A stretch of 64,000 nucleotides of DNA from positions 8,407 to 72,406 of the forward strand of contig CAZBWM010000025.1 in assembly GCA_964495375.1 (NCBI GenBank). Reading direction: 5' to 3'. The position numbers and the translations under genes were made by a program. Position 1 is the first letter of the stretch. The number at the start of each line of letters is the position of its first letter. Source of the stretch: JAIESQ01 sp964495375. Lineage in GTDB: Bacteria > Planctomycetota > Planctomycetia > Pirellulales > JAEUIK01. Positions 18,501 through 26,017 of this stretch are shown here, one piece after another. The notes below the pieces were generated by a model. It made no database searches. It saw only the letters and a program-made list of their open reading frames with translations, and had not been told where the DNA came from.

Positions 18501-18844
18501 GGATGAAAGTACAGCTTCATCAGGGCGGTGCCTTGCACGTTCCGCGACTCCACGTGATGGATGCCGCTGATATAGAGGAAGTGGTACTCGTAGTAGTTGG
18601 TGAGAAAGCCTTCCATCTGCGCCGGGTCCATGCCGCCATAAGGCTGGCAGACGTAGATCACCGGCAGATTCAGACGGGGAAAGATGTCGACTTCCATTCC
18701 CCGCGGCAGCCCCTGGGGATAAGGAATGCCCAACTGCTCGCAGACCGCCCCGCCGACCGCCAGAAAGCTCCCCAACGCCAGCGCAGCAACCAGCACCATC
18801 ACGGTCAGCGGGCGCCGGAGTGCTGTAGTGATGATGAACTGCAT
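15578..18844 (-). CDS. RND-family efflux pump inner-membrane permease
   Basis: A proton-driven RND transporter of 1088 residues, the usual size. ATG 18844 is preferred over the TTG at 18883 because MQFIITTALRRPL is a standard RND N-terminus running into helix 1. Twelve-helix architecture with two large periplasmic loops is evident; TM4 reads LAIGILVDEATVEVENI. The AcrB-type proton relay Asp-Asp is thus Asp-Glu here, a variant I associate with a distinct RND clade. The C-terminal half carries the repeated core (VGSIMAIGVAMANAILLI). The first gene of a pump-adaptor operon, with the TolC-like partner divergently transcribed from 19124. Substrate unknown. Confidence 0.95.
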   Translation of the reverse strand: MQFIITTALRRPLTVMVLVAALALGSFLAVGGAVCEQLGIPYPQGLPRGMEVDIFPRLNLPVIYVCQPYGGMDPAQMEGFLTNYYEYHFLYISGIHHVESRNVQGTALMKLYFHPGTDMSQAMAETINYVNRSQAFMPPGTVSPFVMRFDTGSVPVGYLVMSSETRTIAEIQDIALFRIRPMFSALPGVSAPPPFGGSARSIVVTVDPQRLQAYGMSPEEVVTAITKGNAISPSGNLLVGDKYPIVSVNAVVKDPLQLLTVPIRTGASPVYVRDVAYVADAADAPAGYALANGRRAVYILATKRADASTMSVITNIKKALPEMQAALPDDIQVNFEFDQSPYVTRAVESVVMEGALGAILVGLAVLLFLRDWRSALVVVMNIPLALCCSILALWLTGETINVMTLGGLALAIGILVDEATVEVENIHAQMTHTDSIALAVRLGNFQTAVPRLLAMLCILAVFIPAFFMQGAAQRLFAPLAMAVGFAMIGSYLLSSTFVPVVSVWLLRHFHYDERDDATLFGRLRWRYERALSKMVAARWAALGGYLALALILVAWLAPRIGREIFPVVDAGQFRLRIRAPDGTQIARTERYALDVLDLVKQEIGAENVALTLGYVGMIHSNFPVNAVYQWSRGPEEAILYVDLDEASGVRVEQLKEQLRQRVAEKLPELRVSFEPSDIVNEVMSFGSPTPIEIAVSGPSLPDSRAFAEKLRAELLHIPSLRDVQFGQSLDYPTIDVQIDREKAGLAGLTPVDVSRALTLATSSSRFIVPNYWADPKSGIAYQVQVEIPRQVLRSPDDRVETLKTTDDLARLPVHDSAAGQVLVRDVASLQAGAMPGQFDRYNMKRQVTITANIHDAALGAVARQVQAAIERSGKPPEGAKVEIRGQIVPLNEMMSGLAVGLAVAILVVFLVLTANFQSMRLALATVSTVPAVIAGVLLVLLVTGTTLNIQSFVGSIMAIGVAMANAILLITFAENSRRAGQSSTAAAIVGAGSRLRAVLMTSSAMIAGMLPMALGLGEAGQQNAPLGRAVIGGLAAATVATLFILPGIFAIIQSRAKSASASLDPTDPHSGYFTSAAANSLADLGDSI

Positions 18845-19123
18845 CGACCGACCAGGGTTTGGCGTTGCTCGCAGTAGTGTCAAACGTCGTTCGCCCCAGT
18901 CTAATCCTCATTGCGGCAACCAGTTAGTGCAGTCCGCTTCGTAAACAGCAGGGAAAATCCCCGGAATTCAGGGGCCGGGCCGAAAGCCCTGAAATGCCCT
19001 GCGCGCCCGCAGAATCGTTGCATTCGTCAAAGTCTGCCGGTCGATGCACTAGAAGTCGCCGCGCCAGGCGCGCTGTCGTTGCTAGCACGCCCAGGGCGTG
19101 TGAACTACTCCGGGGGGAGCAGG
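18845..19123. promoter_or_regulatory. Divergent promoter region of the efflux system
   Basis: This gap of about 280 bases separates the pump (-) from the TolC-like gene (+) and must carry both promoters, allowing joint control. I could not assign operators or sigma boxes. GGGGGGAG at 19112-19118 is positioned as the ribosome-binding site of the + gene. Confidence 0.45.
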
Positions 19124-20902
19124 TTGTTGCGTCCTAGGTCCGCATCGCTAAGAGCAAGCTTGCTGGCCATTGCTTCAGTGGCCGTGGCAGGTTGCGCTTC
19201 GGACCAGGTTTTCAATGCAGTCCGCGCGCCCGAGAAGTTGCCAGTCGCCACGGCAAACGTCGCGCCAACTTTGCCAATGGTCGCGGCGGAGCCACGGGTT
19301 CCGTTACCGCCCCTTCCGCCCGCGCCAACACAGCCGGTCGCGTTCGCAGCTCAGCCAGGCGCTCCAAGCTCAAACGCGGCGATCGCTGCCTCGTATCAAC
19401 AAGCACGCCCCGTTGAATCGCCCGTTGGTTCAATACCCGCCGACTCAAGGGCAATGGCCCCCGTGCAGCAAGCCGCGGCGCAGGAGCCGTTGCCGCCGCC
19501 TGCTACTGGGCCAACTCGGCGCGCCGGAGCCATGTTGCCGGGCGCACCGGTTGTGCAAGCGGTCCCCAGACCAGAAGAGCTCCCGGGGCCGACCGTACAA
19601 GGGTTCGGACCCTCGGATGTCCGCATCGTCACGATGGCCAACATCTTGGCCTCGGTCGCGGGCCGCAACCCGCAGGTCAGCTTTGCCACGCAGCGGTATG
19701 CCGAAGCCTACGCCCGGCTGATCGCCGCGCGCGCGCTCTGGCTGCCGGTGATCAATGCCGGTGTCGGCTGGAACAACCATGCTGGACCGATCCAGGCGAG
19801 CAACGGGGTCGTCGAGCAGTTTCCGCGCAGCTCGTTGACCGCTGGCCTGGGCGTGCAGACGATCGGCGCCGGCTCGCCTGTCGTGCCAGGTTTGTTCGCC
19901 AACTTTCATTCGGCTGACGCGATCTTTCAACCCAAGATTGCCAACCGTGCGGCCGCGGCCCGCGATGCCGCCGTGCGCAAGACCGTCAACGACCTGTTGC
20001 TCGATACGGCGCTGGCCTACCTGGATTTGCTCAGGGCCTATCAACTCCATGCCATCACGGTCGACATTCGCTTCCGTGCCGAGGAGCTCGCGAAAGCGAC
20101 CGCCGATTTCGCGCGAACAGGCGAAGGGAACGAAGCCGACGCCGACCGCGCCGCCACCGAGCTTTCGATCCGTCAGAACGAAGTGGTCCGCGCCGAGGAG
20201 GAAATCCAAGTCGCTTCCGCGCGTGTGGTGGAGCTGCTCAATGAGAATCCCAACGTGGCGCTGCGCCCCCTGGAGCCGGCCATCGCACCTGTGGAGTTTG
20301 TGCCGCTCGACACGCCGATCCAGACGCTGCTGCCGACCGGCCTGACGAATCGGCCTGAACTTTCCGAGGCCAGCCACCTGGTTGGCGAGGCCGTCCATCG
20401 CTATCGCCTCGAGAAGTCCTCTCCTTGGCTTCCCAACGTATTGATGGGCACGAGCTACGCCGCCTTTGGTGGTGGGCAGGGGAGCCAGATCAACAACACG
20501 GCCGGGCGATTCGACCTCGACGCGATCGCTTATTGGCAGGTGCGCAACCTGGGTGTCGGCGAGTATGCGGCCCGCCGCGAGGCCCGCGCGCTGTACGACC
20601 AGACTCGGTTCGCTCAACTGCGCGTCATGAATGAAGTCGCCCGTGAAATCGTGCAGGCCCACGCACAGGTTCAGGCCCGGCATCGCCAGATCGCGATCTC
20701 GCAGCAAGCGGTCGCGCGTGCGAATGCCTCGTTCGATCGCAATCTGCTCCGCGTTCATGAACTGCAAGGGCTGCCGATCGAAACCTTGCAGGCGATTCAG
20801 GCCCTTGACCAGGCCCGTCGCGATTACCTGCGCGCCGTGGTCGATTACAACGCGGCCCAGTTTCGTTTGCAGCGAGCACTGGGCTGGCCGGTGCGACTGT
20901 GA
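19124..20902 (+). CDS. TolC-family outer-membrane efflux lipoprotein
   Basis: An outer-membrane factor completing the tripartite RND system. No ATG fits: the frame is open from a TTG at 18911, but GGGGGGAG directly precedes a TTG at 19124, from which a lipoprotein signal follows (LLAIASVAVAGC, Cys about residue 23); this start is a judgement. A Pro/Ala-rich linker of about 100 residues precedes the OEP core, which has the internally repeated coiled-coil pattern of TolC proteins (NPQVSFATQRYAEAYARL; later RRDYLRAVVDYNAAQFRL). About 592 residues in all, longer than usual because of the linker. Divergent from its pump and adaptor. Confidence 0.88.
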   Translation: MLRPRSASLRASLLAIASVAVAGCASDQVFNAVRAPEKLPVATANVAPTLPMVAAEPRVPLPPLPPAPTQPVAFAAQPGAPSSNAAIAASYQQARPVESPVGSIPADSRAMAPVQQAAAQEPLPPPATGPTRRAGAMLPGAPVVQAVPRPEELPGPTVQGFGPSDVRIVTMANILASVAGRNPQVSFATQRYAEAYARLIAARALWLPVINAGVGWNNHAGPIQASNGVVEQFPRSSLTAGLGVQTIGAGSPVVPGLFANFHSADAIFQPKIANRAAAARDAAVRKTVNDLLLDTALAYLDLLRAYQLHAITVDIRFRAEELAKATADFARTGEGNEADADRAATELSIRQNEVVRAEEEIQVASARVVELLNENPNVALRPLEPAIAPVEFVPLDTPIQTLLPTGLTNRPELSEASHLVGEAVHRYRLEKSSPWLPNVLMGTSYAAFGGGQGSQINNTAGRFDLDAIAYWQVRNLGVGEYAARREARALYDQTRFAQLRVMNEVAREIVQAHAQVQARHRQIAISQQAVARANASFDRNLLRVHELQGLPIETLQAIQALDQARRDYLRAVVDYNAAQFRLQRALGWPVRL

Positions 20903-21058
20903 GAAGAGGTGCTCCCGGCACTCTCCTCAACTGCTCAGCCGCGCGATTGACGCTACAGCCAGGACGCAGAACGCCCGAGTCGGACGCAATGCCGGACGCT
21001 CGAGCAGGCTGCAGGCAACCTGATTCGCCACAATCTATGGTGGCCGATGGAACCAAGT

Positions 21059-21083
21059 GTAGGGTAGGAACTCCGTGCCTACC
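21059..21083 (+). repeat. Isolated REP-like hairpin with GTAG foot
   Basis: GTAG (21059-21062) is followed by GGTAGG, a spacer with CTCCGTG, and CCTACC. This matches the layout of the REPs around the RAYT at 60588-61139, which have GTAG, a stem, ACTCCGTG or ACCCCGTG, and the complementary stem. The stem sequence differs. Confidence 0.6.
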
Positions 21084-21260
21084 AAGGTCAGCGCCGAATC
21101 GCGAACGACGCGAAATCTTGTTCGCCGCTAGCCCGCCGCGGCAGAATAGGGTTCGGTTCGATCGTGCATCAGCCCAAGGGGGCGATCGTAAATATTCCGA
21201 TCTTGCCTGTGCTGAGCGCAGTCGAAGGGTTCCTCTCGGTTCAATGCGCGACGCGGACTA

Positions 21261-21337
21261 AAACGGTGCCAGGAACCGTTTCTACGATCCGGGCTCCAAT
21301 CTCATCGGCCAGATAGACACGGTTCCTGGCACCGTTT
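21261..21337. repeat. 19-bp inverted repeat, CAGGAACC family, copy 2
   Basis: Perfect 19-base arms: AAACGGTGCCAGGAACCGT at 21261-21279 and its reverse complement at 21319-21337, with a 39-base spacer. Related to 10718-10788, with paired substitutions in the arms. Confidence 0.85.
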
Positions 21338-21521
21338 TCACGGCTGACGAGGCCCCGGCAGGTACGGGTGAAACCCCTGGGAACAAAACGCGACCCTCCC
21401 TCATCTCTCTTGGTTCAAGCCGCGCAGGGGCGACAGACGTCACTGCGCCACGTTACTTCCGCCGCGTTGCGGCGAAGACTCGCGCTGCGTCCGCTCACCC
21501 GCGCGCATTAGAATGGCGCGC

Positions 21522-21887
21522 ATGCCCTTTCTCCCCGCGCGCCGCTGGTTTCAGTTCCGTTTGAGCACCTGGTTCGTGCTCGTGGCGATACTCGTTTGGG
21601 CGATGACGGAATGGCCGTATAGCATTACGCACCGTCGCGAGTGGCATCATGAGGGTGTGCCGCTCCTTTCGACGCATTCGACGCAGGCATGGGATCGGCA
21701 ACACCCGTGGCCGGCGGACGCTGAACACTATATTGGAAACGGCGAAGGTGGTGTTTGGTGGACGGTCAGATCTAGGCCAAATCCCGGATTGAAGTGGCCC
21801 GCGCTCGCCCTGGCACTGTTCCTCACCTGGAAAGCCGCGTGGGCCTTGATCGAACGTCGACGCGGGCGATTCGCCGCGCAAGAATAG
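21522..21887 (+). CDS. Two-helix RLST-family small membrane protein (module 1)
   Basis: A 121-residue protein; start ATG 21522 (MPFLPARRWFQFRLST) matches its paralogues better than ATG 21513. A basic aromatic start is followed by a first helix (WFVLVAILVWAMTEW), a variable middle of about 50 residues, and a second helix (WPALALALFLTWKAAWAL) ending in ERRRGRF. Two helices with basic ends suggest both termini are cytoplasmic and the variable loop lies outside. First member of a local family (22168, 23641, 24303, 24862). Function unknown. Confidence 0.7.
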   Translation: MPFLPARRWFQFRLSTWFVLVAILVWAMTEWPYSITHRREWHHEGVPLLSTHSTQAWDRQHPWPADAEHYIGNGEGGVWWTVRSRPNPGLKWPALALALFLTWKAAWALIERRRGRFAAQE

Positions 21888-21891
21888 ATCT

Positions 21892-22158
21892 ATGGACGAG
21901 AACCCGTACCGAGCGCCGGAGGAGGACAAGACGGCCGAAGGCGAGCGGATTGTGCCGCCGCTGCCGGGGCGAACCCGTGTTGGGTGGCTCTCGGCTCTTT
22001 TCGTCGCGGCAGCGCTGTACTTGGGGCCCTATGCCGCCTTGATACGCATGGGCCCGCGAGGCAGTGAATCGAACCCTGTGGTTTATTGGGCCGCTTCCGC
22101 CATCTGTATTGCCGCTGCGTATTTTTTTCAGCGACGACCCCCGGCAGCTCACTCCTAA
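21892..22158 (+). CDS. Small membrane protein with NPYRAP N-terminus
   Basis: An 88-residue protein beginning MDENPYRAPEEDK, a start I recognise from many short planctomycete membrane proteins (NPY-x-x-P). Two hydrophobic segments follow (about residues 31-48 and 63-78), and the C-terminus is basic and Pro-rich. It starts four bases after the preceding stop and ends nine bases before the next gene, so it is embedded in the same operon as the RLST-family proteins. No function is known to me. Confidence 0.7.
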   Translation: MDENPYRAPEEDKTAEGERIVPPLPGRTRVGWLSALFVAAALYLGPYAALIRMGPRGSESNPVVYWAASAICIAAAYFFQRRPPAAHS

Positions 22159-22167
22159 GGCACCCGC

Positions 22168-22500
22168 ATGGCCAACAAGCCCAAACGCCGATGGTTCCGC
22201 TTCCGACTCTCGACGGTCTTGATACTGACCGCGATCGCGGCCTGGGCGATGGCGTCTCGGCCGTGGATGGTGGAGTATGAAGAATGGGCGTACGGGAGCA
22301 TGAGCGACCCGCCACCTCCTGGTTTCGAAAATGCAATTGGAACGAGTCGGGGACCAGGCGGAGTTCGCTGGTTTCAAATCGTAGAACGACCGAACCCAAA
22401 CCTCCTCTGGCCCGCTCTCACCCTCGCCGCCTTCCTCGCCTGGAAAGCCCTGTGGGCAGTGGTCGAACGTCGACGCCACAAACTCGCCGCGACAGAATAG
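22168..22500 (+). CDS. Two-helix RLST-family small membrane protein (module 2)
   Basis: A 110-residue paralogue: MANKPKRRWFRFRLST start, first helix (VLILTAIAAWAMAS), variable loop of about 45 residues, second helix (LLWPALTLAAFLAWKALWAV), basic end ERRRHKL. At the DNA level its first 70 or so bases are almost identical to those of the 24303 gene, including third codon positions, pointing to recent duplication or gene conversion. Function unknown. Confidence 0.7.
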   Translation: MANKPKRRWFRFRLSTVLILTAIAAWAMASRPWMVEYEEWAYGSMSDPPPPGFENAIGTSRGPGGVRWFQIVERPNPNLLWPALTLAAFLAWKALWAVVERRRHKLAATE

Positions 22501-22603
22501 AGCCATCCAAGAGAAGCCTACCCCCCGCTGCTTAGACAGCTAAATGTGACGAGCAAGAATCCTCGATGGTCAAAAATGCAACCCGCAGCAATTGGGAAAT
22601 GTC

Positions 22604-23644
22604 ATGTGGCGATCTTTGATCATTGCGGGCATAATTTTCCTGCTGCGCCGCGGAGCAGTTACCGTTGCCGCCGAAGATGTCGCGGCAATCCTCAAGTCGC
22701 TCGAGCGTATCGATCACAAACAAGGGGAGGAAGAATATCGTCGCTACATCGAACTTTCGAATGCGCCGGTCGCGCAGTTACAAGAAGCGCTACCCGCAAT
22801 CGTTGATCTGTACGATCGGCAGCCCTCCTTCACGATGCACGTGTTCAATCGTTTTCGCGACCGGGGTGGTAACCTAACGCCCGCCGTGCCAAAGTTGGTC
22901 GGTTTTTTGGGTTCGACCGATATATTCTCCAAGTGCGATCTGATCTTGCTGTTGGGCGATCTCGGACCGGCGGCGGGTGAAGGAATTCCGAAGCTCAAAG
23001 AACTCCTTCGTACCGAGGGGCACCTCGGCCACTTCTTTGGGCCGCGAGCTGCCAGCGCCCTCGCGCGGATCGATCCCAACAATCCGGATTACATCGATTA
23101 TCTAATTAGCTGCTTGACGGCTGACGAGGCGCTGCTGCGCTGGCTAGCGGCCGATAGTTTAGGACGTGTGGGTCCTGGTGCCGCTCGAGCAACCGCTCAC
23201 CTGATTAAAGCCCGCGAGGACGAAGATCCCGCGGTTCGCATGTATGCTGCGAGTGCACTGTGGAGGATCACACATCGATCGGAGTTATCTCTGCGAACGC
23301 TGGTACGTGCGCTAGAAGAGCCAGGCTCACCCGCCAATCTCGAACCTCTCGGAACGCTGACCGAGGCGCTGCCACACCACCTCATTGCCGCCACTTTCTT
23401 TGGACGAATGGGGGTCGGAGCGTTCGAAGCGTTGCCGGAACTCCTTGCCCGATTCTACCATCTGCAGCCAGATCACTTTGACGAGTTGGTCCGACGTAGT
23501 TTGCTACTGGGGATCAACCGCATCGCGCCGTTCGATCCGCGCGTCTGCCAGGTTACCTTGGAAACCGCATTTGGCTTGCACCCGCCGCTGCAAACATGGG
23601 CCTGGTACATACTGATTACCTCGCCGGCGCGTACCTTCGGATGA
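22604..23644 (+). CDS. Exported or anchored HEAT-repeat protein
   Basis: A 346-residue protein; ATG 22604 is chosen because it follows GGGAA and begins the hydrophobic segment (MWRSLIIAGIIFLL), whereas the TTG at 22592 adds nothing. After a likely signal or anchor ending near VTVAAEDV, the protein is helical with HEAT/PBS-lyase-like units (VPKLVGFLGSTDIFSKC; LLRWLAADSLGRVGPGAA; DPAVRMYAASALWRI). Such repeats are protein-binding scaffolds. Its stop overlaps the next gene by ATGA (23641-23644), so it is coupled to the membrane-module genes. Composition is less GC-rich than that of its neighbours. Confidence 0.75.
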   Translation: MWRSLIIAGIIFLLRRGAVTVAAEDVAAILKSLERIDHKQGEEEYRRYIELSNAPVAQLQEALPAIVDLYDRQPSFTMHVFNRFRDRGGNLTPAVPKLVGFLGSTDIFSKCDLILLLGDLGPAAGEGIPKLKELLRTEGHLGHFFGPRAASALARIDPNNPDYIDYLISCLTADEALLRWLAADSLGRVGPGAARATAHLIKAREDEDPAVRMYAASALWRITHRSELSLRTLVRALEEPGSPANLEPLGTLTEALPHHLIAATFFGRMGVGAFEALPELLARFYHLQPDHFDELVRRSLLLGINRIAPFDPRVCQVTLETAFGLHPPLQTWAWYILITSPARTFG

Positions 23645-24363
23645 GCCTGGAGTTGGAGATGCGTTTCCTTCCCCCGCGCCACTGGTTCCAGTTCCGCTTG
23701 AGCACCTGGTTCGTGCTCGTGGCGATTCTCGGTTGGGCGATGGCAAGTGCCGGAACACGCTGGACAGATCGGAACGAAATCACGCAAGGGAATTGGATGC
23801 CGCCACCCACGGGCTGGATCGTCAAAGGGCCTGATCCACAGGACCCGTTGTTTCGCGTCTATCAAAGCCCAGACTGGCACTTCAATCCGCGATTGCAATT
23901 GCCTGCCTGTGCCTTGGCCGCTTTCTTGGCAGGCAAACTCGCCACGTCGATCTTGCCGCGAGAATGGCTTCCCTTCACGCCGAGCACCAGCTTTGTGCTG
24001 GCGGCGATTCTCGGTTGGGCGATCGCCTCTTGGCCGTATGTTATTTCGGAACAAATGGCACTGAAATCGCGAATGACGGCGACAGGCTGGAGCGACCCCG
24101 TCGCCGAGCCCGCGAAGTTCGACTCGTGGTACTATCGACACTTCGCCCGGATAACCCGCGCGAGCGGAGGCACCCTCCTAATGTCGAGAATGTCCTTACA
24201 CATGTGCGTCGTTCACTACCTCAACCCGCTACTAGTTTATCCGGCAATCGCCCTGGTCGCTTTCCTCACCTGGCAGATCGCACGCGCCATCGAGAGAACG
24301 CTATGGCCAATAAGTCAAAGCACGGCTGGTTCCGCTTCCGCCTTTCGACGGTCCTCATCCTGA
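23641..24363 (+). CDS. Fused double RLST-module membrane protein, reading into the next gene
   Basis: A 240-residue protein; ATG 23641 gives ATGA coupling to the HEAT gene, and ATG 23659 (MRFLPPRHWF) is an alternative that matches paralogue starts. Two copies of the two-helix module lie in one frame: RHWFQFRLSTWFVLVAILGW, loop, helix; then REWLPFTPSTSFVLAAILGW, loop, and helix YPAIALVAFLTWQIAR. Paralogues end just after the second helix with ERRR. Here the frame runs on and the last 20 residues overlap the first 61 bases of the next gene in another frame, which looks like a lost original stop. Confidence 0.65.
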   Translation: MSLELEMRFLPPRHWFQFRLSTWFVLVAILGWAMASAGTRWTDRNEITQGNWMPPPTGWIVKGPDPQDPLFRVYQSPDWHFNPRLQLPACALAAFLAGKLATSILPREWLPFTPSTSFVLAAILGWAIASWPYVISEQMALKSRMTATGWSDPVAEPAKFDSWYYRHFARITRASGGTLLMSRMSLHMCVVHYLNPLLVYPAIALVAFLTWQIARAIERTLWPISQSTAGSASAFRRSSS

Positions 24364-24662
24364 CCGCGATCGCGGCCTGGGCGATGGCGTGTTGGCCGTG
24401 GATCGTCACGGAGACGTTTCAAGGTAGCCCGAGCTACATTCAGCTTCCCTCGTCGATCCAATCGCCTGCCGATTTTGACGGCGCGTATTACCAATGGCTC
24501 GGTCGAAGGAAGCCAATCGGCGGTCCGCTTTGGTTGTTGACGTACCGGGTTGATTACCTCAACCCGCGGGTCCTCGGGCCGATCGCTGCCCTGGCGGCCT
24601 TCCTCGCCTGGAAAGCTGCGTGGGTTGTGATCGAACGTCGCCGCCGGCAGTTCGACAGTTGA
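24303..24662 (+). CDS. Two-helix RLST-family small membrane protein (module 5)
   Basis: A 119-residue paralogue starting MANKSKHGWFRFRLST inside the 3' end of the previous frame (61-base overlap). First helix VLILTAIAAWAMACW, variable loop of about 55 residues, second helix (LGPIAALAAFLAWKAAWVV), basic end ERRRRQF. Its start is nearly identical in DNA to that of the 22168 gene. Function unknown. Confidence 0.68.
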   Translation: MANKSKHGWFRFRLSTVLILTAIAAWAMACWPWIVTETFQGSPSYIQLPSSIQSPADFDGAYYQWLGRRKPIGGPLWLLTYRVDYLNPRVLGPIAALAAFLAWKAAWVVIERRRRQFDS

Positions 24663-24720
24663 TCCTCACCGCATCGAATGCCGCACGAACAATGGCGCTT
24701 GGCGATATGGAGTCTTTCTG

Positions 24721-24816
24721 CCACCGAGGGCACTGAGGTCGCAGAGGAATATGAGGCCGAATAACACCCCGCGCGACAATCTCTGCCTTTCTCTGTGACC
24801 TCGGTGTCCTCCGTGG
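24721..24816. repeat. Imperfect 26-bp inverted repeat between modules
   Basis: Left arm 24721-24747 starts CCACCGAGGGCACTGAGGTC. The right arm, 24791-24816, read in reverse complement starts CCACGGAGGACACCGAGGTC. The motif resembles the CCACAGAGG/ACACAGAGG repeats seen scattered in many genomes. It fills most of the 199-base gap between two module genes and could fold into a long hairpin. Confidence 0.65.
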
Positions 24817-24861
24817 CAAATCCGATTCCAAGCGCGAAGCGCGCAAGCCTAGAATACGCGG

Positions 24862-25233
24862 ATGCGTTCTCTCCCCCCGCGCCGCTGGTTCCGCATCCGC
24901 GTCTCGACGGTCCTGATCCTGACCGCGATCTTGGCGTGGGGGATGGCGTGCGACCCCGTGCTTGTGACACGGCAGGCCATTCGAGCGCGTGACGCTAAAG
25001 ACGGCCAATTCGATCGGCTACTTTTTTCGAGGCAAACTCGTGAGGTCCCGAACCGTCCTGGCGTGTATACGGACATCGTCGATGAGACCTGGATTAGCTT
25101 CAACAAGTCACTGATCTGGCCCGGTCTCACCCTCACAGCCTTCCTTGCTTGGAAAGCCGCCTGGGCAATCGGCCCGCGACTTGTTCGTCGGCGTGGCGCC
25201 GCGCCAACCTCCGTGGGGAGCCAATCACCATGA
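24862..25233 (+). CDS. Two-helix RLST-family small membrane protein (module 6)
   Basis: A 123-residue paralogue: MRSLPPRRWFRIRVST start, first helix (VLILTAILAWGMAC), variable loop, second helix (LIWPGLTLTAFLAWKAAWAI), and a longer, basic and Pro-rich tail than the others. Its stop overlaps the next gene by ATGA (25230-25233), so the two are translationally coupled. Function unknown. Confidence 0.7.
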   Translation: MRSLPPRRWFRIRVSTVLILTAILAWGMACDPVLVTRQAIRARDAKDGQFDRLLFSRQTREVPNRPGVYTDIVDETWISFNKSLIWPGLTLTAFLAWKAAWAIGPRLVRRRGAAPTSVGSQSP

Positions 25234-25982
25234 TGCTCGAACTCTTCATCGCGTGTCTGACGATCGGCGCGGAGGATCTGCCCCGGGCGCGGCCTTCGAC
25301 GGACAATTCGGTGGCGCTACGAACCGCCTGGGACACGGTGGCCGACACCGTGCCCATCGAGCGCGGGACCGAGCAATATCAACCCGATGCCAAAGCGCTC
25401 GCCTGGTTCCTCGGCTTTGTCGAGGGGCGAATCCGCGTCGCGCCTCCGGAATGGTGGCGCAAGGCAATTCGCGACGCGCATGCCTACGACCGCGATAACA
25501 TCGAATTGTTGGGTCGACTGGAATCGAATCCCTATCACCGCCGCGACGCGTTGAGTTTCCCCGTGAACGCGGACGTAGAGAATCTGGGTGATGCCATTGT
25601 CTATTCTGTCGGAGTGGAGAAGTTGGCGATTCCCGAGGAGTTGCTGTTGCGCGCCGATGGCGGTGAACTATTCGGGGCCGTGAGCGGAAGCTTCACAGAC
25701 AAGCACCTGTTCGTTGCCGTGCATCATGACGTTCCGCACGCTCACGATGTGGCCTGCCTGGAGCGAGCGACCGGCAAAGTAGTCTGGCGGTCGAAGGCTT
25801 GCGGATGCCTGCGGCCATCGATCGGGGGTAATGGCAATACCGGGAGAAGGGGCACCTGCGTAAGCGTCGTGCCGACCGACGACGATCGCGTGTTCGTCTT
25901 CGGCGCCGCGTTCACCGGCTTTTACCTGCACGGTTTTCGCGCAGGCGATGGCAAGTCGCTCGTTCGGTTCTCGAGCAACTGA
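25230..25982 (+). CDS. Hypothetical protein with beta-propeller-like segment
   Basis: A 250-residue protein starting at ATG 25230 with GGGGAG upstream; ATG 25233 is equally possible. The N-terminus (MLELFIACLTIGAED) could be a short signal. The second half has repeats reminiscent of PQQ/quinoprotein beta-propellers (VACLERATGKVVWRSKA, where A-T-G-K-x-x-W is the usual blade signature, and GFRAGDGKSLVRF), but only two or three blades are visible, so it may be a shortened propeller. Coupled to the preceding module gene. No specific role can be given. Confidence 0.6.
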   Translation: MMLELFIACLTIGAEDLPRARPSTDNSVALRTAWDTVADTVPIERGTEQYQPDAKALAWFLGFVEGRIRVAPPEWWRKAIRDAHAYDRDNIELLGRLESNPYHRRDALSFPVNADVENLGDAIVYSVGVEKLAIPEELLLRADGGELFGAVSGSFTDKHLFVAVHHDVPHAHDVACLERATGKVVWRSKACGCLRPSIGGNGNTGRRGTCVSVVPTDDDRVFVFGAAFTGFYLHGFRAGDGKSLVRFSSN

Positions 25983-26017
25983 GCGTTGCCAATTGGCCAG
26001 TTACCTGCCCGTCACTT

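Larger units (their letters stand above)
20903..21521. other. 619-base intergenic region with several hairpin repeats
   Basis: Holds a GTAG-footed REP-like hairpin (21059-21083), a motif around 21207-21230 (TGTGCTGAGCGCAGTCGAAG) that I recall as recurrent in many unrelated bacterial genomes, and the CAGGAACC inverted repeat (21261-21337). No coding sequence is convincing. It separates the TolC-like gene from the tandem small-membrane-protein cluster. Confidence 0.55.
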
